DNA from: Chryseobacterium sp. JUb7
Lineage (GTDB): Bacteria > Bacteroidota > Bacteroidia > Flavobacteriales > Weeksellaceae
Assembly: GCF_024806495.1 (NCBI RefSeq)
Contig: NZ_JANUFF010000004.1
Location: 186,001-250,000 of the forward strand
Direction of reading: 5' to 3'
Length of the DNA: 64,000 bases
The notes under the pieces were generated by a model, which had not been told where the DNA came from, did no database searches, and saw only the letters and a program-made list of their open reading frames with translations. Each line of letters starts with the position of its first letter. Within the stretch, counting starts at the first letter, position 1. Positions 33,887 to 43,925 of this stretch are shown here, one piece after another. The translations under genes were made by a program, and so were the position numbers.

Positions 33887-34495
33887 TTTATACCAAAATT
33901 ATATAAAAGCGAAGATTACAATTTGATGAAAGAAATTATCAAAGAGAATTCTTTTGCATTATTAATTTCTTCTGTAGATAAGATAAGGGCTACTCATGCT
34001 ATGATGATGCTGAATGAAGACGACAAAGAAAATATATGTATTGAAAGTCATATTTCAAAAGCAAATCCGCAAGCGAAAACCTTGAAAAGCGGAGATGAAG
34101 TTCTTTGTGATTTTCTGGGAGCACATACGTATATTTCAAGCAGTTGGTATGACCATATCAATGTTTCAACCTGGAATTATGAAGCAGTACAGATTTATGG
34201 AAAAGTTGAATTGATGAGTTCGGAAGAATTGTATCATCATTTAGAAAAACTAACAACTAAATACGAAAAATTTCAGCAATGTCCCATTATGGTAAAAGAT
34301 ATGGGAAGAGATTTTGTGGAAAAAGAAATGAAAGGTGCTTTTGGATTGAAAATCATTCCGACTGAGATTTTCATCAAGCAAAAACTATCTCAAAACAGAA
34401 AGGAAAATGATTTCCGGAATATTATTTCCAATCTTGAAAACGGGGATGACAATGGAAAAAAAATTGCTGAGAAAATGAAACTATTAAAAAAATAA
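33884..34495 (+). CDS. FMN-binding negative regulator, PaiB-like
   Basis: The 203-residue protein matches the PaiB/pyridoxamine-oxidase-like split-barrel family: MFIPKLYKSEDYNLMKEIIK start, GHISKANP-like ESHISKANPQAK, and the hallmark TYISSSWYDHINVSTWNYEAV (around residues 86-106) with VQIYGKVEL. PaiB of Bacillus affects sporulation and protease genes; the role in flavobacteria is not known. It lies after cassette B and before an MBL hydrolase gene on the same strand. Confidence 0.9.
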   Translation: MFIPKLYKSEDYNLMKEIIKENSFALLISSVDKIRATHAMMMLNEDDKENICIESHISKANPQAKTLKSGDEVLCDFLGAHTYISSSWYDHINVSTWNYEAVQIYGKVELMSSEELYHHLEKLTTKYEKFQQCPIMVKDMGRDFVEKEMKGAFGLKIIPTEIFIKQKLSQNRKENDFRNIISNLENGDDNGKKIAEKMKLLKK

Positions 34496-34519
34496 ATACA
34501 TTATAAAACTTAATATTAT

Positions 34520-35386
34520 ATGAAACTATATCCAATACAATGTGGAAAATTTAAACTGGATGGCGGCGCCATGTTTGGAGTCGTCCCAAAGAGTCTGTGG
34601 GAAAAAACAAATCCGGCAGACGAAAAAAACCTGATCGAACTGGGAACACGTTCCCTTCTTGTGGAAGATGGAAAAAAACTTATCTTAATTGACTGTGGTC
34701 TTGGAAATAAGCAAGATGACAAATTCTTCGGTCACTATTCTCTTTGGGGTGATGATAATTTAGATAAAAACTTAAAAAAATACGGGTTTGTAAAAGAAGA
34801 TATCACGGATGTATTCTTAACACACCTTCATTTTGACCATTGTGGCGGAGCCATTGAATGGAATGACGACAGAACAGGTTACAGACCTGCTTTCAAAAAC
34901 GCACAGTTCTGGACTAATGAAAACCACTGGCAGTGGGCGACAGAGCCTAATGCAAGAGAAAAAGCAAGTTTCTTAAAAGAAAATATTATTCCGATTCAGG
35001 AAAGCGGGCAATTGAATTTTTTACCCCTTCCAACTACCGGAAATTATGGTTTTGCTCCAGATTTGAAAATGGATGTTATTTTTGTTGACGGACATACCGA
35101 AAAACAAATGTTGCCAGTTCTTCAATATCAGGATAAAACAGTTGTTTTCGCTGCAGATTTGATCCCTACAGCAGGCCATATCAATCAGGTTTATGTAATG
35201 GGATATGATACGAGACCACTTTTGACACTGGAAGAAAAAGGAAAATTCCTGAAACAGTGTATAGATAATGAATATTTATTATTCTTTGAACACGATGCTC
35301 ATCATGAACTGGCCAGTCTTAAAATGACTGAAAAAGGAGTGAGACTAGATGAGACATTTAGTTTTAATGATGTTTTTGGATATTAA
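34520..35386 (+). CDS. MBL-fold metallo-hydrolase
   Basis: The 288-residue protein has the metallo-beta-lactamase zinc motif THLHFDHCGG (about residues 100-109), a downstream VDGHTEKQM His and FAADLIPTAGHI Asp/His ligands. The protein ends with a FFEHDAHHELA segment. It resembles quorum-quenching-lactonase-like and other hydrolases of the family, but the substrate cannot be assigned. It precedes coaE by 9 bases. Confidence 0.9.
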   Translation: MKLYPIQCGKFKLDGGAMFGVVPKSLWEKTNPADEKNLIELGTRSLLVEDGKKLILIDCGLGNKQDDKFFGHYSLWGDDNLDKNLKKYGFVKEDITDVFLTHLHFDHCGGAIEWNDDRTGYRPAFKNAQFWTNENHWQWATEPNAREKASFLKENIIPIQESGQLNFLPLPTTGNYGFAPDLKMDVIFVDGHTEKQMLPVLQYQDKTVVFAADLIPTAGHINQVYVMGYDTRPLLTLEEKGKFLKQCIDNEYLLFFEHDAHHELASLKMTEKGVRLDETFSFNDVFGY

Positions 35387-35395
35387 TTTTTAAGT

Positions 35396-36031
35396 ATGGA
35401 AGAATTACATTCGGAGACGCAAAAAGCAGACCCTGATCCGTTATCAACTCCCAAAATCATTGGATTAACGGGGGGAATCGGTTCCGGAAAAACAACAGTA
35501 GCAAAATTCATTGAAGAATTCGGATTTCCGGTATATTATTCGGATGACAGAGCGAAAGATATAGTGAATGATGACGACAATTTAAAGGCAAAAATCAAAG
35601 AACTTTTAGGTGAAGAAGCTTATGATGAAAATGGTCTTTATAATAGAAAATTTGTTGCTGAAAAAGTTTTTAACAATAAAGATTTACTTCAGCATTTAAA
35701 TGAAATCATTCATCCGGCTGTTCGAATTGATTTTGAAAACTGGCTGAAGAAGCAGACCAAGTATTTAGTATTTAAAGAAACAGCGCTGTTATTTGAACTG
35801 AGACTTCATAAACAATGCTATAAATCTCTTCTGGTAACTGCTGAAGACAATATCAGAACTAAAAGAGTAATGGACAGGGACGGAAAAACCTACCGCGAAG
35901 TAGAAGCCGTCATGGAGAAACAGATGCCGGAAAAAGACAAAATAAAACTTGCAGACTGTATCATTTATAACAACACTAATGTAGAAGATTTAAAAGACCA
36001 AACGGAAAAAATAATCTTTGATATCGAATAA
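35396..36031 (+). CDS. coaE: Dephospho-CoA kinase
   Basis: The enzyme phosphorylates dephospho-CoA, the last step of CoA synthesis. The 211-residue protein has the P-loop GLTGGIGSGKTT at about residues 22-33, the substrate-binding YYSDDRAKDIV, and the NEIIHPAVR motif. The first ~20 residues before the P-loop strand are unusual for the family, so a later start is possible, although no later ATG exists before the P-loop. A terminator follows. Confidence 0.95.
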   Translation: MEELHSETQKADPDPLSTPKIIGLTGGIGSGKTTVAKFIEEFGFPVYYSDDRAKDIVNDDDNLKAKIKELLGEEAYDENGLYNRKFVAEKVFNNKDLLQHLNEIIHPAVRIDFENWLKKQTKYLVFKETALLFELRLHKQCYKSLLVTAEDNIRTKRVMDRDGKTYREVEAVMEKQMPEKDKIKLADCIIYNNTNVEDLKDQTEKIIFDIE

Positions 36032-36034
36032 AAA

Positions 36035-36070
36035 AAACTCGTTAGAATTTATTTTCTAGCGAGTTTTTTT
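36035..36070 (+). terminator. Terminator of coaE
   Basis: A stem of about 12 bp with one T-G pair (ACTCGTTAGA with TCTAGCGAGT) is followed by eight T residues directly after the coaE stop. Confidence 0.9.
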
Positions 36071-36087
36071 AGGTCTTTAAGTCTTTG

Positions 36088-36122
36088 AAAAAAAAATAAG
36101 CTCTCATTTCTGAGAGCTTATT
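36088..36122 (-). terminator. Terminator of the large FN3/GEVED protein gene
   Basis: On the minus strand a perfect 12-bp stem (AATAAGCTCTCA and complement, loop tttc) is followed by a T run. It begins 24 bases after the stop at 36146. Confidence 0.9.
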
Positions 36123-36145
36123 CTATTAAAGTTAATTAAGAATTA

Positions 36146-39100
36146 TTATTCTTTAATGAATTTCTTCTGAACAGTGATTTCCTCTCCATCCTGGATGTCT
36201 ATAACATAAACTCCATTGATTAATGCATGAACGTCAATCTTATTATTCAAAATAATTCCGTTAGATACTAATTGTCCTGCAGAGTTGTAGATCTTATAAT
36301 TTGCTCTTGGGCTAATATTTTTCACATACAATACTGAGCTAACCGGGTTAGGATAAATTACAATATCCGTCTGGCTGATCGCATTAGGTACAGGATTTTT
36401 AGAAATTCTTACTGTGTAGTCTTCAACTTCGCCATCCGGGAAGTTTGTACAGTTTACAGGGATACCGTCTTTCTGTAACGCCACTCTCATTACAACATAT
36501 TTATAATCTGTCATACTGATGAATGCATCTGCCGGAACATTGAATGTTCCTGTAAGAGGCGTCGTAGAGTTTGCAGGAGAAGTATATACTCTTTCATTGA
36601 TATCGAAATAGCCATTTCTGTTAAAGTCAATCCAAACTGCAATTCCTGCATTTGTACCAGACGCTAATTTTTTCTCAATCGTAATTTCATTCCCTGTAGA
36701 TCCCTGGATCATTTCTATAAACTTAGCAGGATTTCCTGTGTAGTCTGTATAAGTAGAAGCTCCGGAAGCATTATCCATTACTGGTTTACCTGTAGGTTTT
36801 ACAGTAACTTTTGCAATTGATGCACTTGTTGCACTCGCTGAAGACATCTGACAATAGATCACTGTAGGTGTTGTAAAGAAGTAAGGTTGAGTAAACGTAC
36901 CTGTAGTATTTCCACTACAAACGTTTGCAACCATCATTTCATACTTCGTTAATTCTGTTAAACCTGTAAGTGTCAAAGTATTTGTATTTACAGCTACTGT
37001 TGTCCAGCTCGGAATTCCAACTTTTCTGTATCTCAACAAATAAGAAGCTCCCGGGAACGGATCCCAAACCACGACAGCAGATGTAGGCGTAAGGTTTGTA
37101 ATTGTTAATCCCGGAGGAGGTAAATCACAAGTTCTTTCCGTTGTAAATACTTTTGGATTTGAGTATGGATTAATAACTGTATCTCCGATACATCTGTTAG
37201 CTACCTGAACTTCATACGTTGTATAAGGTGTTAAACTTGTCAAAGTATGTGTATTTCCAGGTGCCGCTACAGGATCAATTACTGTCCAAGGTAAAGTAGA
37301 TCCTACAATTCTATATCTTAAAATATAGTTTGAGCTTGCTGCAATTGGTCCCCAAGATACTACAGCAGAGTTTGTTGTCACATTCGTGATGGTTACAGTC
37401 GGAGGAGTCGGATCACATTTTGTTGTGAATGTTCTCACTGCTGTAAATGTACCTGCAGTTCCACCACAAACAGCTGCAATCTGAACTTCGTACGTAGTAG
37501 CAGGAATTAATCCTGAAGCCGTAAGAGGAATATTACCCAATTGTGTTGAAGCATAAACCTCTGTCCATGGTCCAGCAGGAGGTCCCTGTACTCTGTATCT
37601 TACCAGATAGCTTAAGTTATTCGTTGCTCCGGTCCAGTTGATCACTGCAGAGTTGTGAGTAACAGTAAATGTCGGTAAGTTCGGCGTAGCGCTACTACAA
37701 GGTCTTAGCCTTACAGCATAATCTTCAACCTCACCGTTAATAGCATTCTGACACAACACAGGTGCGCTAGTACGTTTTAGTACCACTCTCATTGTTGTTG
37801 TCAAAGTACCTGTATACACTCCTGTAGCCGGTACACTGAAAGTATTGGTAACTGGAGTTGTTGTATTTGCAGGAGAGTTTAATATTTGTTCAGTCGCTTC
37901 AAAAATTCCGTTTCTATTATAATCTATCCAAGCACTTACTGCTTCATTATAAGTAGCACCAGACCAACCTTTCGCTACTGAAATTGTATTTCCTGTAGAA
38001 CCAATGTCTAAATTGATCAAAGTAGCCGGTGTCGTATAACTGATATAATTGGTCTGAACTGAAGTATTATTCATTGGAAGTACTCCAGGGTTGGCAGAAG
38101 TAACTGTTACATTAGAAATATAATCAGTTGTTCCAGTACCTGTCATATTACAATATGATAATGCCGGAGTTGTAAATGTAGTCGTAGAAGAGAAAGACCC
38201 TTGTGTTCCACCACAAACTGTTGCTACCTGAACATCATATGCAGTCTGTTCTGTAAGACCTGTAATATTATAAAGGTTGATTGGCGGCGCAGTAACATTC
38301 ACTGTAGTCCAAGCTCCACTTGGAGAAAGTCTGTATCTTACAACATACGTAGCACCTGTAGTCGGAATCCAAGATACCGTAGCCGTAGTAGCTGCAAGGT
38401 TAGAAATTGTAATGTTTGTAGGCGGCGCACTTGAACAAGGCTGAAGATCTATTAGTTTCACAGCATAGTCTTCTACTTCACCCCATGTGAATGTACCACA
38501 AGCTGTAGCTGCTGCAGATTCTCTTAAAACGACACGCATACGTGTTGTAAAAGTTCCTGAGTATGCACCAGCCGGAACAGTAAACGTTGCCGTTACAGGA
38601 GATGTCGTATTACTTGGTGAAGTTAATACCTGCTCGCTGGCTTCGAAAGTTCCGTTTCTGTTAAAGTCAATCCAAACACCTGTCCCAAATGAATACTGAG
38701 TTCCCGGCCAGGTTTTAGTTACAGAAATCTGATTTCCTGTAGATCCTCTTACCAAAGTCAATAATCTTGTCGCATCCGTACTATAATCTGTATAGTTACT
38801 GAAGTTTGAATTACTAGACATTACAATAGAGTTTGTAGGAACTACTGTAACATTACTGATATACCCATCAACAGTAGTACTTGTAGATGCCGCTGAACAA
38901 TAAGAAATAGCAGGTGTTGTAAAGTTTACACTTGGGGAGAATGCTCCTTGTGTACCTCCACAAATTGTTGCTACCTGAACTTCATATGTTGTCTGCTCTA
39001 ATAAGCTGGTTAATGTTGTATTATTAACAAGAGGTGTTGTAATATTAATGGTATTCCACGCTCCACTTGGAGCGACTCTGTATCTTACAACATAAGTAGC

Positions 39101-40615
39101 ACCCAAAGCCGGCGTCCAGGATACAAATGCCGTAGTCGCTGTAATATTGCTTACCGCAATGTTTGCTGGTGGTGCTGTTGTACAAGGCTGTAACTGCTCT
39201 GCTACGAATTGTACTTTAGGAATAGCTGCATATCTGCTGCTTGCAGTAGGAGGTGCAGCCGGGTCAGGGTTTACACTGTCACTGTAATATAGTATACCTC
39301 TGTTTGTCCCTGCATTATAGCTTCCCCAGTATGCAGTACAAGAATAATCCGGAGCATTTTCATCAACAGCAATTACAATATTATCCGTTCCGTTCCATAT
39401 GAATGGTGTCGTTAAAGGAATTTCTACCCAAGTACCGGCTGTCATAGTCGGCATAGTTCCTGAATAAACTTGTGTTAAAGTTGTTGATGGTACCCAACTC
39501 GTTGTTGTTGCGTAATTAGCCTGAGTAGTATTACCCATGTAAACTACCCACTGATTGTAATTAGCCTGAGTAGATGCCGGAGAATCTACATAAAATTTAA
39601 TTTTTGTAATATAATTATTTGGACCAACAGCAGCTCCCACTTCGGCAGCAGTATAAATCTGTTGAGAATAACTATATCCAAAGCAAGAATAGACAGGAAG
39701 GTTACCTGTCGTCGTTGTACCTGTTCCAATTTGTCCCGGTGTAAATGCAGGGCCAGGTACCCAGGTACTTTTATCTGTACCTGAACATACAGATCTTACC
39801 CACCAGTAATGAGTTGTCCCTCCAGGCAGACCTCCAACAGTGGCTGTAGTTGCCGCAATTGGCGTTCCTGTCATAGTAGGACTTGGTGTCGTATTGGTTG
39901 TTGAAACATAATACTCATATCCATTTGCAGGTGCTGTTGCAGGTGCAGTCCATCCTAATGTTGCACCATTATACGTTACTGTAGGGACTACAGGAGCCGT
40001 AGGTACAAAACAGGTCGGAATAAATAATGAAATATTATCAATAGCAATCGGAGGGTTGGTTCCTACGATATCATCATTTCTCCATTCGAAGACAAGACGC
40101 ATTGGTCCCCCTGCAAATGTACTGATATTCATTGTTGGCGAACTGTAAGTCTGCCATGAGTTCTGCTGGTTAAATTGCCCAACCTGTGTTCTACCCGCTG
40201 CAGGAGCAATCTGAACTCCGGGAGTTGGGGTAAAAGTAGCAGGAACTAACCAAACTCTTAAATAATCATAAGTACTTTCCCCGTAACCTTTCCAATCGAA
40301 TGAAAAGCTTGCTAAAGTTGTACCCGCAGGAATCGTAATATCTCTATAGGCCTGTACCACACTTTCGTTGTTGATACCATAGCTATTAGAGACTCCATTA
40401 TCATTCGAGATGTAAAGGGAGCCGCCGGGATTTCCTGTTACAGATCCATAGAACCATTGATTGGTCTGACCTGTGTTCAAAAGCGTCAAATCATTACCTG
40501 TCGTAAAATTCTGACTATAGGGTAATGTTGCTGGTGTTTGTCCGTAAAGCTTGCTGAGCAGCCCCACACTTAACAAACACAAAAGAAATAATAAAGAAGT
40601 AGAGATTTTCTTCAT
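36146..40615 (-). CDS. Giant secreted FN3/GEVED adhesin-like protein with type IX sorting domain
   Basis: The 1489-residue protein has a signal peptide (about 1-25). A jelly-roll-like choice-of-anchor domain with LPYSQNFTTGNDLTLLN follows, then at least six fibronectin type III repeats. The repeats carry lines such as TTYEVQVATICGG and SYLVRYR. Three GEVED domains end in GEVEDYAVKL, GEVEDYAVRL and GEVEDYTVRI. The C-terminus (IVIYPNPVSSVLYVKNI to QKKFIKE) is a type A sorting domain for the type IX system, so the protein should be on the cell surface or released. A -7 box TAGATTTG lies at 40644-40651. No catalytic domain is seen; adhesion is inference. Confidence 0.92.
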   Translation of the reverse strand: MKKISTSLLFLLCLLSVGLLSKLYGQTPATLPYSQNFTTGNDLTLLNTGQTNQWFYGSVTGNPGGSLYISNDNGVSNSYGINNESVVQAYRDITIPAGTTLASFSFDWKGYGESTYDYLRVWLVPATFTPTPGVQIAPAAGRTQVGQFNQQNSWQTYSSPTMNISTFAGGPMRLVFEWRNDDIVGTNPPIAIDNISLFIPTCFVPTAPVVPTVTYNGATLGWTAPATAPANGYEYYVSTTNTTPSPTMTGTPIAATTATVGGLPGGTTHYWWVRSVCSGTDKSTWVPGPAFTPGQIGTGTTTTGNLPVYSCFGYSYSQQIYTAAEVGAAVGPNNYITKIKFYVDSPASTQANYNQWVVYMGNTTQANYATTTSWVPSTTLTQVYSGTMPTMTAGTWVEIPLTTPFIWNGTDNIVIAVDENAPDYSCTAYWGSYNAGTNRGILYYSDSVNPDPAAPPTASSRYAAIPKVQFVAEQLQPCTTAPPANIAVSNITATTAFVSWTPALGATYVVRYRVAPSGAWNTINITTPLVNNTTLTSLLEQTTYEVQVATICGGTQGAFSPSVNFTTPAISYCSAASTSTTVDGYISNVTVVPTNSIVMSSNSNFSNYTDYSTDATRLLTLVRGSTGNQISVTKTWPGTQYSFGTGVWIDFNRNGTFEASEQVLTSPSNTTSPVTATFTVPAGAYSGTFTTRMRVVLRESAAATACGTFTWGEVEDYAVKLIDLQPCSSAPPTNITISNLAATTATVSWIPTTGATYVVRYRLSPSGAWTTVNVTAPPINLYNITGLTEQTAYDVQVATVCGGTQGSFSSTTTFTTPALSYCNMTGTGTTDYISNVTVTSANPGVLPMNNTSVQTNYISYTTPATLINLDIGSTGNTISVAKGWSGATYNEAVSAWIDYNRNGIFEATEQILNSPANTTTPVTNTFSVPATGVYTGTLTTTMRVVLKRTSAPVLCQNAINGEVEDYAVRLRPCSSATPNLPTFTVTHNSAVINWTGATNNLSYLVRYRVQGPPAGPWTEVYASTQLGNIPLTASGLIPATTYEVQIAAVCGGTAGTFTAVRTFTTKCDPTPPTVTITNVTTNSAVVSWGPIAASSNYILRYRIVGSTLPWTVIDPVAAPGNTHTLTSLTPYTTYEVQVANRCIGDTVINPYSNPKVFTTERTCDLPPPGLTITNLTPTSAVVVWDPFPGASYLLRYRKVGIPSWTTVAVNTNTLTLTGLTELTKYEMMVANVCSGNTTGTFTQPYFFTTPTVIYCQMSSASATSASIAKVTVKPTGKPVMDNASGASTYTDYTGNPAKFIEMIQGSTGNEITIEKKLASGTNAGIAVWIDFNRNGYFDINERVYTSPANSTTPLTGTFNVPADAFISMTDYKYVVMRVALQKDGIPVNCTNFPDGEVEDYTVRISKNPVPNAISQTDIVIYPNPVSSVLYVKNISPRANYKIYNSAGQLVSNGIILNNKIDVHALINGVYVIDIQDGEEITVQKKFIKE

Positions 40616-40731
40616 AATGTTCTCAAATATTATATTAATTACACAAATCTAATCATTTTTTATTACTAATTTAATAAATAAACTCATTTTTTTTGAGAAA
40701 ATTTAACAAAAACAATCTTATGATTTGAAAT

Positions 40732-40763
40732 AAAAAAAATCCCCAGACAAAGCCTGAGGATTC
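40732..40763 (-). terminator. Terminator of metallopeptidase gene 1
   Basis: On the minus strand a 9-bp stem with one mismatch (AATCCTCAG with CTGGGGATT) is followed by eight T residues. It starts 22 bases after the stop codon. Confidence 0.85.
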
Positions 40764-40784
40764 ATTATTATTTAAAGTATTTTA

Positions 40785-43733
40785 TTACTTTTTGATAAAT
40801 TTAGATCTGAATAAATCTTTTCCTTTTTCGTCAACTGTGATAATATATGCTCCTTTGATTAATGAAGAAACATTGATTTTACCATCGTTGATATTTCCAC
40901 TTCCAATTAATTGACCAGCAGCGCTGTAAATTTTGTAAGAAGCTTTATCTGTAACTTTAGTAACATTTAATACATCAGTTGCAGGGTTTGGATAGATTTG
41001 GATACCATCTTTAGGGTTAGCAAGATCACTTGTTCCTAGAGAACCTGTTATAACAACATTGTAATCTTCGAATTCACCGTATGTATTATATGTACCACAA
41101 GCAGCTCCAATATATTGTCCAGCAGTAGTAGTATATAATGAACCAACACGTAATCTAAGCCCTAATCCTGTAACAGCATTAGCAGGAACAGTAAACATTG
41201 CAGTAACCGGATTCGTAGCTGAAGTCGTTACCGTCATAATTCTTTCAGAATCTTCAAATGTTCCGTTTCTGTTGAAATCGATCCATGCTGAAGTTGCTCC
41301 AGGATAAGCAGTTCCGCCTAACCATCCTTTGGTTACTGTTAAAGTATATTGAGTACCTGCTACAAGATTTACCTGCAATGCAGAATTAGCAGCATAACTT
41401 GTATATGTACTTGCACTAGAGTTATTATTAACATTTGCTAATGTAACATTTGCGATATAGTCATCTGTAGCATTACCAGAAGCAACTGCACAATAAGTAA
41501 GTCCGGCAGTAGTAAAGTTACTTGAAGCTGAGAATGTACCAGTTGTACCTGAACATATTGTAGCTACCTGAACTTCATAAGCCGTTCCGTCAGTAAGGTT
41601 TGACAATGTTGCACTATTTGTTGTAACATTCACCTGTTGCCAAGTTGTTTCAGTTACTTTTTTGTAACGAACTACATAAGTAGCACCTGAAACCGGCGCC
41701 CAAGTTACAGTAGCACCACTAGTTGTAATATTACTTGTTGCAACACCTGTTGGAGCTGTACCATCACAAGCTGAGAATGTAGTTACCAATACAGATTTAA
41801 CCGCATAGAATACATTTCCGATAGAAGAAATTCTTAACTTAATTGTCTGACCATTCAATGAAGAAGGGAAAGTAAGACTTTCTGATCCGTCATTAGCTGT
41901 AGAAGCTGTTAAAACAGTCCATGTTGTCCCGTTATCAGTTGTATAATCTATTTTAACATTAGCTACACTATAAGGAGCTGCTGCTGTATTTGCAACATCC
42001 CACTCTACCGTTGTAGCACTGTTTGAAGATGCAAACTGAGTATTTACTTTAAATGGACCATCATTACCTACAACAATTGTCTGCTCAGCAAACTGACTTT
42101 GCTGTTGAGCCGGGTCAGGGTTATTATCTCTAACAGTTACAGCAAACTTAGATGTTCTTGCTACCATAGAAACAGATTCCCAACCATTGTTTGAGTTATC
42201 TAAAACTCCTGCCAATACTGAAGATAATTTAGGGAAATATCTTGTAGGGTTTGTAGTCGGAGTAAACGATCTGAAAGAAGCACCATAGGTTGTTGTACCT
42301 AAGTTAGTCTTATTAATAGTCTGTGCAGCAGTCGTTCCACTGTCAACTTGTTCCCAAGTGTAAGTTAGAGGGTCATTTTCAGTATCAGTTGCTGATGCCG
42401 TTAATACGAATGCCGTTCCTTTAGGAATGTTATAAGTAGGTAAAGCAGCAATTACCGGAGCATTATTGTTCATTGTAGTTTCTACATCACAAGTCTTATT
42501 GATAAGGTTAGTCTGAACCTGACTAATACTTGCTTTGTGGAAATAAGCATCAGAGTGTGCCTGTACATCAGTAGTAGCACCAGTAATACCTGCATATCCC
42601 ATAATTGTAGATCCAGAACCTGGCTCAACATTCACACCAGTTCCTTCGATAGCGTGAGAGAAAGTATGGTTTGCTCCTAACTGGTGACCCAATTCGTGAG
42701 CTACATAATCGATATCAAAGTTATCTCCTTGAGGAATTCCGTCAGCTGGAGAAGTGTATCCTGAACCTTTTCCTTTTGGAACAGCAGTAGTGGGGTTTAT
42801 ACAAACACAACCAATACATCCTGCGTTACCACCACCACCGGAAGCTCCGAATAAGTGACCGATATCGTAATTATCGTTACCTACATTGGCAGTAAGAGCC
42901 TGTTGCAATTCAAGATTCCAAGCACCCGCTGCACCTGTAGACGCAGCTGAATAAGGATCAGTACTTGCATCGGTATAAATTACATTCGGGAAACTTTGTA
43001 AAATTAATTTTAAAGCAAAGTCTTTTTCAAATACACCGTTTACTCTTGTCATGGTAGCATTGATTGCAGAAAGAGCTCCCGCAACAGTTCCTCCATGGTA
43101 AGCAGTATATTCACCCGTTACAGACATTACAAGTCTCATTGTTCTGTACTTCTTGTCAGACATTTTTGAGAAATCTGTAGGCTGGTTGGTAAATGATTTA
43201 CCCTGATCATATAACTGATCAATCTGCTTCGTTGCAGCTACACCTTCATCTGTACTACAAACAAAACTTTTTGTTCCAGTTTGCTTTGTTTTAGGGTGTA
43301 CACCATATACTGTTTTATCAGCATTCTGAGGTTCAATAAATTCATAGTTTCCATCTTTGATGATCATTGATTGGAAATCTATTGGAGAAACTGAAAATCT
43401 TAAATATTTCGTAGGATCATCAACTCCCACCCCAACATAAGATCCTAACTGATATTGATCAGCTAATGATTTTACAACAACCGGAGCACTGTATACAGCA
43501 AATTTTTCAATCTTACCATTTAGAGTTGGTAATGAAATTTCAACAGGCTTTGCATTAGGTCCTGTTTCCTGAGCATTCTTAAGCTGCTCTCTGATCTTAT
43601 TAAGATCTAACTTGTAATAGCCACGCACCAAAGAGAATTCTGTACCTCTCTTAGGAGCCTGTGTAGGTGACCACTGCGCCATGGCAGAAGCACCTATCAA
43701 ACTACAAAATAAAGTAGTAATGAGTTTTTTCAT
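40785..43733 (-). CDS. Secreted reprolysin-like zinc metallopeptidase with GEVED and type IX sorting domains
   Basis: The 982-residue protein has a signal peptide (MKKLITTLFCSLIGASAMAQ) and a propeptide-like region. The catalytic domain has HELGHQLGANH near residues 344-354 and the Met-turn GSTIMGYAGIT. A fibronectin type III repeat, a GEVED-type domain (here GEFEDYNVVI) and the C-terminal sorting domain IQIYPNPATDVLNV follow. The frame extends 12 codons upstream, but the -7 box TATTTTTG (43757-43764) lies between that ATG and the chosen one, so the start is at 43733. It is a close paralogue of the next gene. Confidence 0.93.
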   Translation of the reverse strand: MKKLITTLFCSLIGASAMAQWSPTQAPKRGTEFSLVRGYYKLDLNKIREQLKNAQETGPNAKPVEISLPTLNGKIEKFAVYSAPVVVKSLADQYQLGSYVGVGVDDPTKYLRFSVSPIDFQSMIIKDGNYEFIEPQNADKTVYGVHPKTKQTGTKSFVCSTDEGVAATKQIDQLYDQGKSFTNQPTDFSKMSDKKYRTMRLVMSVTGEYTAYHGGTVAGALSAINATMTRVNGVFEKDFALKLILQSFPNVIYTDASTDPYSAASTGAAGAWNLELQQALTANVGNDNYDIGHLFGASGGGGNAGCIGCVCINPTTAVPKGKGSGYTSPADGIPQGDNFDIDYVAHELGHQLGANHTFSHAIEGTGVNVEPGSGSTIMGYAGITGATTDVQAHSDAYFHKASISQVQTNLINKTCDVETTMNNNAPVIAALPTYNIPKGTAFVLTASATDTENDPLTYTWEQVDSGTTAAQTINKTNLGTTTYGASFRSFTPTTNPTRYFPKLSSVLAGVLDNSNNGWESVSMVARTSKFAVTVRDNNPDPAQQQSQFAEQTIVVGNDGPFKVNTQFASSNSATTVEWDVANTAAAPYSVANVKIDYTTDNGTTWTVLTASTANDGSESLTFPSSLNGQTIKLRISSIGNVFYAVKSVLVTTFSACDGTAPTGVATSNITTSGATVTWAPVSGATYVVRYKKVTETTWQQVNVTTNSATLSNLTDGTAYEVQVATICSGTTGTFSASSNFTTAGLTYCAVASGNATDDYIANVTLANVNNNSSASTYTSYAANSALQVNLVAGTQYTLTVTKGWLGGTAYPGATSAWIDFNRNGTFEDSERIMTVTTSATNPVTAMFTVPANAVTGLGLRLRVGSLYTTTAGQYIGAACGTYNTYGEFEDYNVVITGSLGTSDLANPKDGIQIYPNPATDVLNVTKVTDKASYKIYSAAGQLIGSGNINDGKINVSSLIKGAYIITVDEKGKDLFRSKFIKK

Positions 43734-43756
43734 AAAAGGACTATTTTTTAACTTCT

Positions 43757-43788
43757 CAAAAATAACCACAGATTATCATAAAAACCAA
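43757..43788 (-). promoter_or_regulatory. Promoter of metallopeptidase gene 1
   Basis: On the minus strand TTG (43786-43788), a 21-bp spacer and TATTTTTG (43757-43764) lie 23 bases before the start codon at 43733. This position decides between two possible starts. Confidence 0.65.
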
Positions 43789-43866
43789 AAAAAAAACTGA
43801 TTATTTTACTTTTTTTTAAATAATATACTCAATACACCATCAAATGGACAATTTCACACACAAATA

Positions 43867-43890
43867 AAGCCCTGAATAATCTCAGGGCTT
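43867..43890 (-). terminator. Terminator-like hairpin of metallopeptidase gene 2
   Basis: The stem AAGCCCTGA/TCAGGGCTT with a 6-nt loop lies 36 bases after the stop codon on the minus strand. The T run is short and interrupted. Confidence 0.65.
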
Positions 43891-43925
43891 CATTTAATTT
43901 TAATGAAAAATTCACTTCATTTTTC